DNA of 64,000 nucleotides from Cryptosporangium arvum DSM 44712 (GTDB taxonomy: Bacteria > Actinomycetota > Actinomycetes > Mycobacteriales > Cryptosporangiaceae). The stretch is taken from the NCBI RefSeq assembly GCF_000585375.1, contig NZ_KK073874.1, forward strand, positions 7,193,913 to 7,257,912, written 5' to 3'. Under the pieces are notes generated by a model that had not been told where the DNA came from, searched no databases, and saw only the letters and a list, made by a program, of their open reading frames with translations. A program made the position numbers and the translations under genes. Below are positions 46,321 through 55,136 of the stretch, one piece after another. Every line of letters begins with the position of its first letter. Position 1 is the first letter of the stretch.

Positions 46321-48168
46321 ATGAGCCAGTCGGCGTCAGCCCGCTCCCACCCACCGATCGTCCTCGTCGGGTCCGACGCTCTGGCCGCTCGCCTGGTCGA
46401 GGAACTGGCCAAGCTGGAGGACGTCGACACCGGGAGCGTGTCCAGGCGCACCCGCCGTCCGCCGGGGAACCCGTCCTCCTGGGTGACGGTCGTCGTCGGA
46501 GACCTGGACGGCCCGTTCGTGTCGCACCTGCGGCGCTCCGGCGCCACGATCCGCACCGGCTCCGGGCGCGACAAGACGGTGCTCGAGGCGGCCGGGGTCG
46601 CCACCGCGTCCGCGCTCGCGCTGCTCACCGACGACGACGTCGCGAACCTGCACGCCGCGCTGGCCGCCCGTGAGCTGCAGCCCGGGATCCGGCTGGTGAT
46701 CCGGATGTTCGACGAGAAGCTCGCCGCCCGCGTCGAGGAGCTGTTCGGCCGCGACTGCACGGTGCTCTCCTCGTCGCTGATCGCCGCGCCGTCCTTCGTG
46801 GACGCCGCGCTCGGCGACGGCCAGCAGCTGATCGAGATCGGCGGCCGGACGCTCAACGCCGGCCCGCCGTCGACGATCGCCGACCACCCGGTCGTCGTCC
46901 TCGCCCGGACCGACGCGCGGACGCCCGACGGCACCGTGCTGCTGCCCGCCCGCGGCGCGCCCGACGCGGAGCTGGTGCTCGGCGAACCGGCGGTGCCGGT
47001 CCCCACCCCGGGGCGTCGCCGGCGGCGGATGCGCTGGCCCGGAGGGTTCACCCGGTGGGCCAGCGCGCGCCTGCGCTGGACGCTCGCCGGCCTGTCGGCG
47101 CTGGTCGCGGCCGGCTCGATCGTGCTGCGTCAGGACCTCGGGCTGAGCTGGCTGGACTCGTTCTACGGCATGGTGTCGACGCTGACCACCGGTGCGCCGG
47201 ACGGCATCGAGCGAGCCGGCACCGCGGTGACGCTGTTCGTGGCCGGCTCGATGCTGGCCGGCGTCGTGCTGATCGCGCTGATCACCGCGTTCGCCGTCGA
47301 CGACCTGCTCGGCAGCCGGCTCTCCGGCGTGCTCGGCCCGTCGGTGGGACGCACGTCGGACCACGTCGTGGTGTGCGGGCTCGGCACGGTCGGCCTGCGC
47401 ATGGTGGAGCAGCTGCGTGCGGCCGACATCCCCGTCGTCGGCATCGACACCGATCCGGACGCCACGGTGGCCGCGGTCGCCCGCCGGCTGGGCGTCCCCG
47501 TGCTGCGCGGCGACGCCAGCGACGAACACACCCTGCGCGCCGCCCGCGCGCACCGGGCCCGCAGCGTCGTGGCCGCGACCGACGACGACGTGGCCAACGT
47601 GGAGGTGGGGCTCGCGGTCTGGGCGATGGACCAGAACCTGCGCATCGTCCTGCGACTGTTCGATCAGGACCTGTCCGACCGCATCACCGGCGCGCTGCCG
47701 CAGGCGGTCTCGCTGTCGGTCTCGGCGGCGGCCGCGCCGGTGTTCCTCGCCGCGATCCTCGGCCGCGAGGTGAAGGCCGCGATCGGGCACGGCCGCAACG
47801 TGCTGCTGGTCGCCGAGGTACCGGTCGGGTCCGGCAGCCCGGCCGAGGAGAAGCCGCTCGGCGAATTGGAGCAGGCCGGCCGGGTGCGGGTGTTCGGGCA
47901 CGTCCGGGACCGCGCGGGCCGGCGGATCCGCACGTGGAACCCGGACCTGGACGCGGCCGTGCGGGCCGGCGACACGCTCCTGCTCGTCGCGACGCGCTCC
48001 GGCCTCGCCGACGTCCTGCTGCGCACCGGCGCCACCAGCGACGTACCCGAGGACCGGCCGGGCGTCTCGGTGGCCCGCGGCGCGCCGGCCCGGCGCCGGT
48101 TCGGACCGGTTTCGGCCCGTCTCGCCGGGCGCTGGGAGTCCGGGCGCCGGCGCTTCCCCCGGGATTGA
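46321..48168 (+). CDS. RCK-domain membrane protein with atypical ion pathway (channel-like)
   Basis: 615 residues. Two TrkA-N/RCK NAD-binding domains flank a two-helix membrane part. First domain (PIVLVGSDALAARLVEEL) at about 12-220. TM1 is WTLAGLSALVAAGSIVL (about 253-269) and TM2 TAVTLFVAGSMLAGVVLIALITAFAV (about 300-325). Second RCK starts HVVVCGLGTVGLRMVEQL (about 348). The loop where potassium channels carry TTVGYGD has instead STLTTGAPDGIE. So it has the layout of a ligand-gated K+ channel but not the filter. The product may pass another ion or only sense nucleotide. Divergent from amtB. Confidence 0.75.
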   Translation: MSQSASARSHPPIVLVGSDALAARLVEELAKLEDVDTGSVSRRTRRPPGNPSSWVTVVVGDLDGPFVSHLRRSGATIRTGSGRDKTVLEAAGVATASALALLTDDDVANLHAALAARELQPGIRLVIRMFDEKLAARVEELFGRDCTVLSSSLIAAPSFVDAALGDGQQLIEIGGRTLNAGPPSTIADHPVVVLARTDARTPDGTVLLPARGAPDAELVLGEPAVPVPTPGRRRRRMRWPGGFTRWASARLRWTLAGLSALVAAGSIVLRQDLGLSWLDSFYGMVSTLTTGAPDGIERAGTAVTLFVAGSMLAGVVLIALITAFAVDDLLGSRLSGVLGPSVGRTSDHVVVCGLGTVGLRMVEQLRAADIPVVGIDTDPDATVAAVARRLGVPVLRGDASDEHTLRAARAHRARSVVAATDDDVANVEVGLAVWAMDQNLRIVLRLFDQDLSDRITGALPQAVSLSVSAAAAPVFLAAILGREVKAAIGHGRNVLLVAEVPVGSGSPAEEKPLGELEQAGRVRVFGHVRDRAGRRIRTWNPDLDAAVRAGDTLLLVATRSGLADVLLRTGATSDVPEDRPGVSVARGAPARRRFGPVSARLAGRWESGRRRFPRD

Positions 48169-48258
48169 CCCGGCACCGTTGTCGTTCCGGCGACACCGAG
48201 GGGCGGATTGCCGGTGGGGCCTGCGATTCTCGGTTCAAGACGGACGAGGAGGTGCCCG

Positions 48259-49194
48259 ATGCGCGTTATCGCTGCCCCTGGTGACACTTGGGGCATTCCT
48301 GGCCCGACGTTCCTGATCGGATACGTCGTGCTGGCCGGTGTGGTGATCTGGCTGACGATCCTGCTGCGCCGCGGTGTGGCGCGCGGTCCGGCCACCGAGA
48401 ACCTGCTGCCGCAGTCGGACCCGTTCGCGCTGGCGTTGCTCGCCGGCGGCCCGCTGCTCGTCGTGCAGTCCGCGATCGCCGGGCTGCGGTCGCGGCACCT
48501 GGTCACCGCGGCATCCGGCGGCGGGGTCAAGGCCAACGGGGCCACGGCCAAAGGCCTGCACCCGGTGGAGAACGCGGTGTTCCGCACCATCACCGGTCGC
48601 AAACGCCACGTGTACCAGATCGCCGCCGACCGCCGGGTGAAGGCCACGATCGTCGACGTGCGCAAAGGCCTCCAGCGCGACGGGCTGATGCTCGACGACG
48701 TCCAGCGCACGCTCTACCGCCTGCTGGGGCTGCTCCCGGTCACGGTGATCGCTCTCGGGGCGGCGCGGTGGTGGACCGGCGTCACGAACAACCGGCCGGT
48801 CGGGTACCTCACGTTCCTGTTGATCGCGCTCGTCGTCGTCCAGATCGTGTTCGCGGTCCGGAGCGCGCCGAAGCAGTCCGGCGCCGGCAAGCGCGCTCTC
48901 CAGCAGGAGATCACGCGCAACGACCACCTCAAGCCCGAGTACAGCCCGTCCTGGGGTGCCTACGGCGCGGGTGGTGCGGCGATGGGCGTCGCGCTGTTCG
49001 GGGTGGCGTCGCTCTACGCCGCCGACCCGGCGTTCGCCGCCGAGGCCGAGCTGCGCCGCCAGGCCGCCGCGTCCTCCGGCAGCGGCGGCAGCGACAGCTC
49101 GTCGTCGTCGTGCAGCAGTTCGTCCTCGTGCAGCAGTTCGTCCTCGTGCAGCAGCGGGTCGAGCTGCGGCGGCGGTGGCGGGTGCGGCGGATGA
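48259..49194 (+). CDS. TIGR04222-type membrane protein with C-terminal Cys-x5 hexad tail
   Basis: 311 residues from ATG 48259, with GAGGAGG seven bases upstream. TM helices: FLIGYVVLAGVVIWLTILL (about 15-34), a hydrophobic LALLAGGPLLVVQSAIAG after DPFALA, LLGLLPVTVIALGAA, YLTFLLIALVVVQIVFAV and a last AMGVALFGVASLYA. The DPFALALLAGGP segment is characteristic of the TIGR04222 family. The final about 40 residues are Ser/Gly-rich with five cysteines, each six residues apart (SSSSSC-SSSSSC-SSSSSC-SSGSSC-GGGGGC-GG). By position this tail may be the substrate of the MNIO enzyme next door. ATGA overlap with that gene. Confidence 0.85.
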   Translation: MRVIAAPGDTWGIPGPTFLIGYVVLAGVVIWLTILLRRGVARGPATENLLPQSDPFALALLAGGPLLVVQSAIAGLRSRHLVTAASGGGVKANGATAKGLHPVENAVFRTITGRKRHVYQIAADRRVKATIVDVRKGLQRDGLMLDDVQRTLYRLLGLLPVTVIALGAARWWTGVTNNRPVGYLTFLLIALVVVQIVFAVRSAPKQSGAGKRALQQEITRNDHLKPEYSPSWGAYGAGGAAMGVALFGVASLYAADPAFAAEAELRRQAAASSGSGGSDSSSSSCSSSSSCSSSSSCSSGSSCGGGGGCGG

Positions 49195-50042
49195 CGCCGC
49201 GCGTCGCCGGGTTGCCCGACCTCGGGGTGGGGGTCGGGTGGCGGCCGGAGATCGCCGGGGTGGTCGCGGAGATTCCGGGGCTGCGGTTCTGCGAGGTCGT
49301 CGCCGAAGGCATCCACACCCACGTGCCGCTGTCCGGCCCGCTGGCCACGCTGCGCGAACGCGGGGTGACGCTGGTTCCGCACGGGGTGCGGCTCTCGCTC
49401 GGGGGCGCCGAGCCGGTGGAGGCCGCGCGGGTGGCGCACCTCGCCGCGTGCGCCGAGCTGCTCGAGGCGCCGCTGGTCAGCGAGCACATCGCGTTCGTCC
49501 GGGCCGGTGACGTGGAGGCCGGGCACCTGTTGCCGGTGCCCCGCACCCGCGCGGCGGTGGACGCGCTGGCCGCGAACTACCGGCGCACGGTCGACGGGCT
49601 CGGCGGTGTGCCGCTGGCGCTGGAGCCGATCGCGGCGCTGTTCGACTGGCCCGACGACGAGTACGACGAGGCCGACTTCCTCACCGCCGTACTCGACCGC
49701 ACCGGCGCGCTGCTGCTGCTCGACGTCGCGAACGTGTACGCGAACGCCCGGAACCGGGGCCAGGACCCGATCGCGCTGCTCGACCGGTTGCCGCTGGAGC
49801 GGGTCGCGTACGTGCACGTCGCGGGCGGGCGGGAGCACGAAGGGCTGTACCACGACACCCACACCGACGCGGTGCCGCCGCCGGTGCTCGAGTTGGTGAC
49901 GGCGCTGGCGGAGCGGGCTCGGCCGGCCGGGTGGCTGTTGGAGCGCGACGGCGAGTATCCACCGGGCGAGGTCCTGCGGCGGGAGTTGGGGTTGATCGGG
50001 GCCGCGGTGGAGGCCGGTGTGGGCGCGGCTGGGGTTCGATGA
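49191..50042 (+). CDS. DUF692/MNIO family iron oxidase
   Basis: 283 residues. Multinuclear non-heme iron-dependent oxidative enzymes modify Cys, or release small thiol products, in RiPP-like pathways. Metal-site candidates: H64 (LVPHGVRLSL), H99 (SEHIAF), E145 (LALEPIAAL), D178 and N181 (LLLDVANVYAN), H209 (YVHVAGG), H221/D222/H224 (YHDTHTD), E251 and D253 (LLERDGEYP). Many align with MbnB/TglH-type ligands, though LEPI replaces the usual ENP. TIM barrel, cytosolic. Starts inside the preceding stop (ATGA, 49191-49194) and overlaps the next gene. Confidence 0.9.
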   Translation: MTPRVAGLPDLGVGVGWRPEIAGVVAEIPGLRFCEVVAEGIHTHVPLSGPLATLRERGVTLVPHGVRLSLGGAEPVEAARVAHLAACAELLEAPLVSEHIAFVRAGDVEAGHLLPVPRTRAAVDALAANYRRTVDGLGGVPLALEPIAALFDWPDDEYDEADFLTAVLDRTGALLLLDVANVYANARNRGQDPIALLDRLPLERVAYVHVAGGREHEGLYHDTHTDAVPPPVLELVTALAERARPAGWLLERDGEYPPGEVLRRELGLIGAAVEAGVGAAGVR

Positions 50043-50527
50043 CCGAGGGGTGTCCGGCGGGTTCGGGTTCGGCGGGGTCGGGTGAGGTTACGGGCGCCGG
50101 GCCTTCGGGGGGCGGGGTTGTGCGCGCCGAAGATGCGGGGGTTGGTGACATGGCGACGGACGAGAGGTCTGGAGGGGTCGCGGAGTTGGCGGCTCGGCAG
50201 GCGGCTCTGGTCGCCGCCCTGGTGGCGGGCGGGACGTTGCCGCCCGGGTTCGACGCCGGGCGGGTGGATGCGGCTCGGCGGGCTCTGTTGCGTAAGCGGG
50301 CGGGTGAGGTCGCCAAGGCGTGGCCGCTGCTGGCGGGCTCACTGGGCGCGGCGTTCACACCGCGATTCGTGGATTGGGCCACCGGCCGCCCTCCTGCGGG
50401 CTCGCGTGCGGACGGCCTCGCCTTTGCCCGGTACCTCCACGGCCGCGGTGAGCTCCCGCCACTCGGGGCCCAGGAGTTGGCCACCCACGAACCACCCGCC
50501 AAACGCCGCTGGTTCCAGCGCCGCTGA
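50039..50527 (+). CDS. Small MNIO-operon protein, SCO6045-like/partner-like
   Basis: 162 residues from ATG 50039, which overlaps the MNIO stop as ATGA. First 50 residues are Gly/Ser-rich. Then comes ELAARQAALVAALVAGGTLPPGFDAGRVDAARRALLRKRAGEVAKAWPLL...FVDWATGRPPAGSRADGLAFARYL, a helical domain which resembles actinobacterial SCO6045-like proteins and, in layout, the DUF2063 partner proteins of other MNIO operons. Inferred role: presents the substrate to the MNIO or aids assembly. No membrane segment. Confidence 0.75.
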   Translation: MTEGCPAGSGSAGSGEVTGAGPSGGGVVRAEDAGVGDMATDERSGGVAELAARQAALVAALVAGGTLPPGFDAGRVDAARRALLRKRAGEVAKAWPLLAGSLGAAFTPRFVDWATGRPPAGSRADGLAFARYLHGRGELPPLGAQELATHEPPAKRRWFQRR

Positions 50528-51142
50528 GTCCGGCAGCGCGAACCACCACCCCGGCGCCGCTTGGCCCGGCCCCCGGTCCAGCGCTGGTTCCGGCGCCAGT
50601 GAGCTCGACAAAACCCTCCGCTCAGCGCCACGCGTTCCGGCGCTGGCCGACCCGACCACCCCACCCGCCGAGCGGCCATGCCGCGCATCCCGCCGGGCGC
50701 TGCTGACCTCGGCGCACTCGAGCGACTCACGAATCAGCGGATCAACGCCGCCGGTACCAAACCTCGCACCAACCACCGGTCGAGCGCCGCCGGATCCCGC
50801 GCCACTGATCCGGCCACCAACCGAGCTGCGCCGGCCCGCGGCCACCGAGACCGCCCGCCACTAACTCCGGCGCGGCCCAGCACCACAAGACCACCCCGTC
50901 GAGCGCTACTAGCTCTCACCGCGCTGAGCGCCCTGAGATCACCGGCTCCGTGTCACGAGGTTCGGCGCCGCGAAGCCGACACCGACCACCCGCCGGGCAC
51001 CCGCTCATCCCAGCGCCACGGAACAGGCACCAAAGGCACCGGACCCACTGAACCACCGGCCGAGCGCCACCAGAGCCCCGCGCGGCACCGCAGAGCGCGG
51101 CACCGCAGAGCACGGCACCGCAGAGCGCGAAACCCGAAAAGA
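50528..51142. other. 615-bp gene-free region with decayed GC repeats
   Basis: No credible gene in either direction. Contains short repeats such as GCGCCAC/CCGGCGC-type words and, at 51081-51125, three 15-bp units on CGCGGCACCGCAGAG. It separates the MNIO operon from the convergent phosphotransferase gene and could hold terminators, but no strong hairpin was found. Confidence 0.6.
51081..51125. repeat. 15-bp tandem array, three copies
   Basis: Units CGCGGCACCGCAGAG, CGCGGCACCGCAGAG and CACGGCACCGCAGAG. Lies close to the 3' end of the phosphotransferase gene. Confidence 0.85.
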
Positions 51143-51931
51143 TCAGCGCAAAGCGTGTTCCAGCAAGTGGCGTTCGTGATCGATCAGACGCAGATCTCGG
51201 ACCGGACGCTTCAAATGGCCCTTCTGCACTATTCGCACGAACGCCGGTTCGCCGGCCTCGGCCATGCGGCGGATGCCCTCGATGTGATCGACGATTCGGG
51301 TGCGGATCGTGCGCACCAGGCGGGCCCGGTCCCGGGGGGTGAGGCCGTACGCGTCGGCGAACAGGCGCAGCCGCCGGGGGCGGTCGGGGTGGCGCCAGCC
51401 GAGGGTGCGGGAGTCCCGGTCGGAGAAGAGCGGCACCCACGTCCAGGCGGAGTAGGCCACGTCGTAGATGCGCGCGCCGGGTGAGGACAGGTCGAAGTCG
51501 ATCATCGCGAGCGTGCCGTCGGGCCGCCAGACGACGTTGTGCGGCGCGGCGTCGTGGTGGCAGATGACCTCGGTGTCGGGCGGTGGCGGGCCGAACGACC
51601 GCCAGCGGGTGCCGGGCGGTGGCACGAACCCCGCCTGGGCGTCGTGGAACAGCCGCAGCATCGTTGCCACGGTGACCAGCGCCTCGTCAGTAGTCCAGTG
51701 GGGCTTGAGGGGGTATTCGCCGGTTTCGCCGTCGAGGTACGAGAGGACCTCGCGGCCCTTCTCGTCGATCCCGAACGCACGGGGCGCACCAGTGAACCCC
51801 ACCGCCTCGAGGTGACGCAGCAGCGCGTGCACGGCGGGCGTCCACGGCCCGGCCGTCCGGCGGACGGTGTCACCGACCCGCACGACCGTGCTGACGCTGC
51901 CGCCCTCGAGCGGGATCTCCTGTTGGGTCAC
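51143..51931 (-). CDS. Aminoglycoside phosphotransferase-like kinase (APH family)
   Basis: 262 residues. The Brenner motif with catalytic Asp reads VICHHDAAPHNVVW (HxDxxxxN) and the DFG-like metal loop AMIDFDLSSPGARIYDVAYSAW. The N-terminal lobe is short. Members phosphorylate small-molecule hydroxyls; no drug can be named. Start overlaps the ftsY stop as ATGA, so it is in the ftsY operon and a housekeeping role is likelier than resistance. Confidence 0.87.
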   Translation of the reverse strand: MTQQEIPLEGGSVSTVVRVGDTVRRTAGPWTPAVHALLRHLEAVGFTGAPRAFGIDEKGREVLSYLDGETGEYPLKPHWTTDEALVTVATMLRLFHDAQAGFVPPPGTRWRSFGPPPPDTEVICHHDAAPHNVVWRPDGTLAMIDFDLSSPGARIYDVAYSAWTWVPLFSDRDSRTLGWRHPDRPRRLRLFADAYGLTPRDRARLVRTIRTRIVDHIEGIRRMAEAGEPAFVRIVQKGHLKRPVRDLRLIDHERHLLEHALR

Positions 51932-53088
51932 GCCGCCTCGCCGAGTAGCGCGTCGACGAACGCCGCCGGCTCGAACGGAGCCAGGTCGTCCGGGCCTTCA
52001 CCGAGGCCGATGAGCTTCACCGGGATACCGAGTTCACGCTGGACGGCGATGACGATGCCACCCTTGGCGGTGCCGTCGAGCTTGGTGAGCACCACCCCGG
52101 TGACGTCGACGACCTCGGTGAACACCCGGGCCTGTATCAGACCGTTCTGACCGGTCGTGGCGTCGAGGACGAGCAGGGTCTCGTCGACCGGCCCGTTCTT
52201 CTCGATCACCCGCTTGACCTTGCCGAGCTCATCCATGAGACCCACCTTGTTCTGCAACCGGCCAGCGGTGTCTACCAGCACGGTATCGACCTTCGCCGCA
52301 ATTCCCTGCCGAACGGCATCGAACGCCACCGAAGCGGGGTCGGCTCCTTCCGGCCCCCGCACGGTTTCCGCGCCGACTCGTTCGCCCCAGGTCTGCAGCT
52401 GGTCGGCCGCGGCGGCGCGGAACGTGTCGGCCGCGCCGAGCAGCACCGTGCGGCCGTCGGCGACCAGGACGCGAGCGACCTTTCCGCAGGTCGTGGTCTT
52501 ACCGACGCCGTTGACGCCGACCATCATGACCACCGCGGGGCGGTCCTCGTGCGGCAGCGTGCGCAGCGACCGGTCGGCGTCGGCGCCGATCGCCGTCACC
52601 AGCTCCTCGGCGAGCAGTTTCCGCAGCTCGTCCGGGGTGCGCGTGCCCTGCACCCGGGTACGTTCGCGCAGCCGCTCGACGATCTCGGTGGTGGCAGCCA
52701 CCCCGACGTCGGCGGTGATCAGCGCGTCCTCGATCTCTTCCCAGTCGTCGTCGTCGAGGTGGTCGCGGGAGAGCAACGCGAGCAGACCGCGCCCGAGGGC
52801 GTTCGAGCGGGCCAGGCGCCCACGCAGGCGCACCAGCCGGCCGGCGGTCGGCTCGGGCACGTCGAGGGCCGGTGCCTCCGGCGGCGCGACGACCGGTGCG
52901 TCCTCGACCGGGGGTGGCGGGGCCAGCGTGTCGGTGTCTCCCCGCGCCTCGTCGGCCACCTCACCGGCGACCTGGCCCGGGGTGACCGGCGGCAGATCGA
53001 TCCGGCCACGGCGGCGGGGAACGAGCAATCCGACGCCCGCGCCGATGAGCACGACGAGCAGGATCGCTCCGAGGATCAGGTACTCCAT
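51928..53088 (-). CDS. ftsY: SRP receptor FtsY
   Basis: 386 residues from ATG 53088 (MEYLILGAILLVVLIGAGVGLLV); the upstream frame lacks family sequence. An N-terminal membrane helix is followed by an acidic Pro-rich linker (about 30-90), the N helical bundle and the SRP GTPase G domain: GVNGVGKTTTCGKVA (P-loop), DTFRAAAADQL, DTAGRL and TKLDGTAKGG. Delivers SRP-ribosome complexes to the translocon. Divergent from a PhoD gene. Confidence 0.97.
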   Translation of the reverse strand: MEYLILGAILLVVLIGAGVGLLVPRRRGRIDLPPVTPGQVAGEVADEARGDTDTLAPPPPVEDAPVVAPPEAPALDVPEPTAGRLVRLRGRLARSNALGRGLLALLSRDHLDDDDWEEIEDALITADVGVAATTEIVERLRERTRVQGTRTPDELRKLLAEELVTAIGADADRSLRTLPHEDRPAVVMMVGVNGVGKTTTCGKVARVLVADGRTVLLGAADTFRAAAADQLQTWGERVGAETVRGPEGADPASVAFDAVRQGIAAKVDTVLVDTAGRLQNKVGLMDELGKVKRVIEKNGPVDETLLVLDATTGQNGLIQARVFTEVVDVTGVVLTKLDGTAKGGIVIAVQRELGIPVKLIGLGEGPDDLAPFEPAAFVDALLGEAA

Positions 53089-53255
53089 GACACGAATCCT
53101 GTCAGACCCGTGCTTCCCGCGGCATCGTGGCTCCACAGCTGGGTCGTGTCCGGCCCCGGCGGGCACGGCCTCGGTACGCGTGCGGACGTTCGAGATGATG
53201 GACTAGGGGGAAATGCCAGAGCCTGCACGCTGCACCGACGACAGGATTGACGCAC

Positions 53256-54959
53256 ATGGCTGAGCTCGTACTGGGCCCCGTCCTCCGGCACGTCACCGAA
53301 ACGAGCGTGACCGTGTGGGTGGAGACCGACGCGGCCTGCGAGGTGGACGTCCTGGGCCGCACGACCCGGACGTTCAGCGTCCACGGACACCACTACGCCC
53401 TCGTGGTGGTCGACGGACTGGAGCCGGGCTCGCAGCAGCAGTACGAGGTCAGACTCGACGACACGCCGGTGTGGCCGGAGGAGGAGTCGGTCTACCCGCC
53501 CTCCCTGCTGCGGACGCTGGCGCCCGACCGCCCGCAGCGGCTGATCTTCGGCTCCTGCCGGCACGCGACGCCGAGCGCGCTCGAGCAGCTCGGGTACGAG
53601 CCCGACGCGCTCGACACCTACGCGCAGCGGATGGCCACCGAGGAACCGTCCCGCTGGCCCGACGCGGTGCTGCTGCTCGGCGACCAGGTCTACGCGGACC
53701 ACACGTCCCCCAAGACGCAGGAATTCATCCGCGACCGGCGTCCGATCGACGTTCCCCCGTTCCTCGAGGTGGCCGACTTCGAGGAGTACACGGTGCTCTA
53801 CCACGAGTCGTGGACCGACCCCGACATCCGCTGGCTGCTGGCCAACGTGCCCAGCGCGATGATCTTCGACGACCACGACGTGCGCGACGACTGGAACACC
53901 TCGTACGAGTGGCGGCGCGACATCGAGCAGACGTCGTGGTGGCGTTCACGCATCATCGGCGGGCTCACCAGTTACTGGGTCTACCAGCATTTAGGGAACC
54001 TCGCGCCGGACGATCTGGCGACCGACTCGATGTGGCTGGCCGTCCGCGCGGCCGGCGACGCCGGGGTGGACGCGGGGCCGCTGCTGGAACGGCTGGCCGC
54101 GACGTCGGACGCCGAGGTCGACGGCGATCAGGACGCCGCGGGCATGCGCTGGAGCTACAAGATCGACTACGGGCGCACCCGGGTGCTCGTCGTCGACACG
54201 CGCTGCGGGCGGATCCTCACCGAGACCGAGCGGACGATGATCAGCGACGCCGAGTTCGACTGGCTCGCCGAACAGCTCGACGGTGACTACGACCACCTGC
54301 TCATCGCGTCGTCGTTGCCGTGGTTGTTGCCGTGGGCGATCCACCACGTGGAGAACTGGAACGAGGCGTTGTGCGCGGGGTCGCGCGGGCCGCGGCTGGC
54401 GAAGTTCGGTGAGCTGGTGCGGCGGGCCGCCGACCTGGAGCACTGGGCGGCGTTCCGCGACTCGTTCGAGCGGCTCGGGAAGCTGCTGGCGTCGGTGTCG
54501 CGGGGCGAGCGGGGGCCGAAGCCCGCGAGCATCAGCGTGCTCTCCGGGGACGTGCACCACGCCTACGTCGCGAAGGCGTCGTTCGACCCGCCGGGGTCGG
54601 TGCCGGTGTACCAGCTCGTGGTGTCGCCGGTGCACCAGACGGTGCCGGGCGCGATCAAGGTCGGGTTCACCGTGGGGTGGAGCCGGACGGCGGCGGCGAT
54701 CGCGCGGCCGCTGGCGCGGTGGGCGAAGGTGCCGAAGTCGCCGGTGCGGTGGGAGCGGCTCGCCGGGCCGTTCTACGGCAACGAGCTCGGCACGCTCGTG
54801 ATCGACGGTCGGGTGGCCCGGTTCAGCCTCGAACGGGCGCTCCGGACGCCGGGCAGCGCACCCCGCCTGGCCACCGTCAACCAGACCCCGCTCTCCTGGC
54901 GCGACGACGCCACCGCGGAGCCGGTGGCTCCCTTCCCGGCCCGAGCGCAGCTGAGCTAA
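53256..54959 (+). CDS. PhoD-like metallophosphatase (alkaline phosphatase D family)
   Basis: 567 residues from ATG 53256 (a TTG at 53247 also opens the frame). N-terminal fibronectin-like beta domain (LGPVLRHVTETSVTVWVETDAACEV...GHHYALVVVDGL) then a PhoD phosphatase core with metal ligands: LLGDQVYADH, FDDHDVRDDWN and LSGDVHHAYVA. No signal peptide and no Tat motif, unlike secreted PhoD enzymes, so it acts inside the cell or lacks export. A cyclic nucleotide or phosphodiester is a plausible substrate. Confidence 0.86.
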   Translation: MAELVLGPVLRHVTETSVTVWVETDAACEVDVLGRTTRTFSVHGHHYALVVVDGLEPGSQQQYEVRLDDTPVWPEEESVYPPSLLRTLAPDRPQRLIFGSCRHATPSALEQLGYEPDALDTYAQRMATEEPSRWPDAVLLLGDQVYADHTSPKTQEFIRDRRPIDVPPFLEVADFEEYTVLYHESWTDPDIRWLLANVPSAMIFDDHDVRDDWNTSYEWRRDIEQTSWWRSRIIGGLTSYWVYQHLGNLAPDDLATDSMWLAVRAAGDAGVDAGPLLERLAATSDAEVDGDQDAAGMRWSYKIDYGRTRVLVVDTRCGRILTETERTMISDAEFDWLAEQLDGDYDHLLIASSLPWLLPWAIHHVENWNEALCAGSRGPRLAKFGELVRRAADLEHWAAFRDSFERLGKLLASVSRGERGPKPASISVLSGDVHHAYVAKASFDPPGSVPVYQLVVSPVHQTVPGAIKVGFTVGWSRTAAAIARPLARWAKVPKSPVRWERLAGPFYGNELGTLVIDGRVARFSLERALRTPGSAPRLATVNQTPLSWRDDATAEPVAPFPARAQLS

Positions 54960-54979
54960 CACTTCGGGCGTCCGTGACG

Positions 54980-55011
54980 AGAATGACCCCGCCGCACGGC
55001 GGGGTCATTCT
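54980..55011 (+). terminator. Hairpin after the PhoD gene
   Basis: A perfect 15-bp inverted repeat AGAATGACCCCGCCG / CGGCGGGGTCATTCT with a 2-nt loop, about 20 bp after the PhoD stop. Followed by GGGTTCACC, not a T-run. It also lies 30 bp upstream of the small ORF at 55041, so it may be that gene's leader. Confidence 0.7.
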
Positions 55012-55040
55012 GGGTTCACCGACGAACCGAGGAGGAAGTC

Positions 55041-55136
55041 ATGAGCTACGGCACCGAAACCTACGAGGAGTCCGGCTCGGCCGGCACCGACTACTACTGC
55101 TACGAGAACGGCTACTACTACCGCGCCTCGCGCTAG
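55041..55136 (+). CDS. 31-residue Tyr-rich small ORF with strong ribosome site
   Basis: ATG at 55041 with GAGGAGGAAGTC immediately upstream. The 31-residue product is mostly Ser, Thr, Glu and Gly in its first half, then DYYCYENGYYYRASR, seven tyrosines and a single Cys. No signal peptide or hydrophobic span. Its stop (TAG, 55134-55136) overlaps the smc stop on the other strand in a CTAG palindrome. No family recognised. The ribosome site is the main evidence for coding; codon use fits. It could be a small regulatory peptide or a modified-peptide precursor. Confidence 0.55.
   Translation: MSYGTETYEESGSAGTDYYCYENGYYYRASR

Noticed and set aside
50339..50845. A 168-codon minus-strand frame after the MNIO operon
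   Set aside because: It overlaps the partner gene in antisense and has no motif or ribosome site. The region is better read as decayed repeats.
51143..51931. Acquired antibiotic resistance gene
   Set aside because: The APH-like gene is translationally coupled to ftsY and has neighbour-like composition, so a chromosomal role is more likely than a transferred resistance gene.
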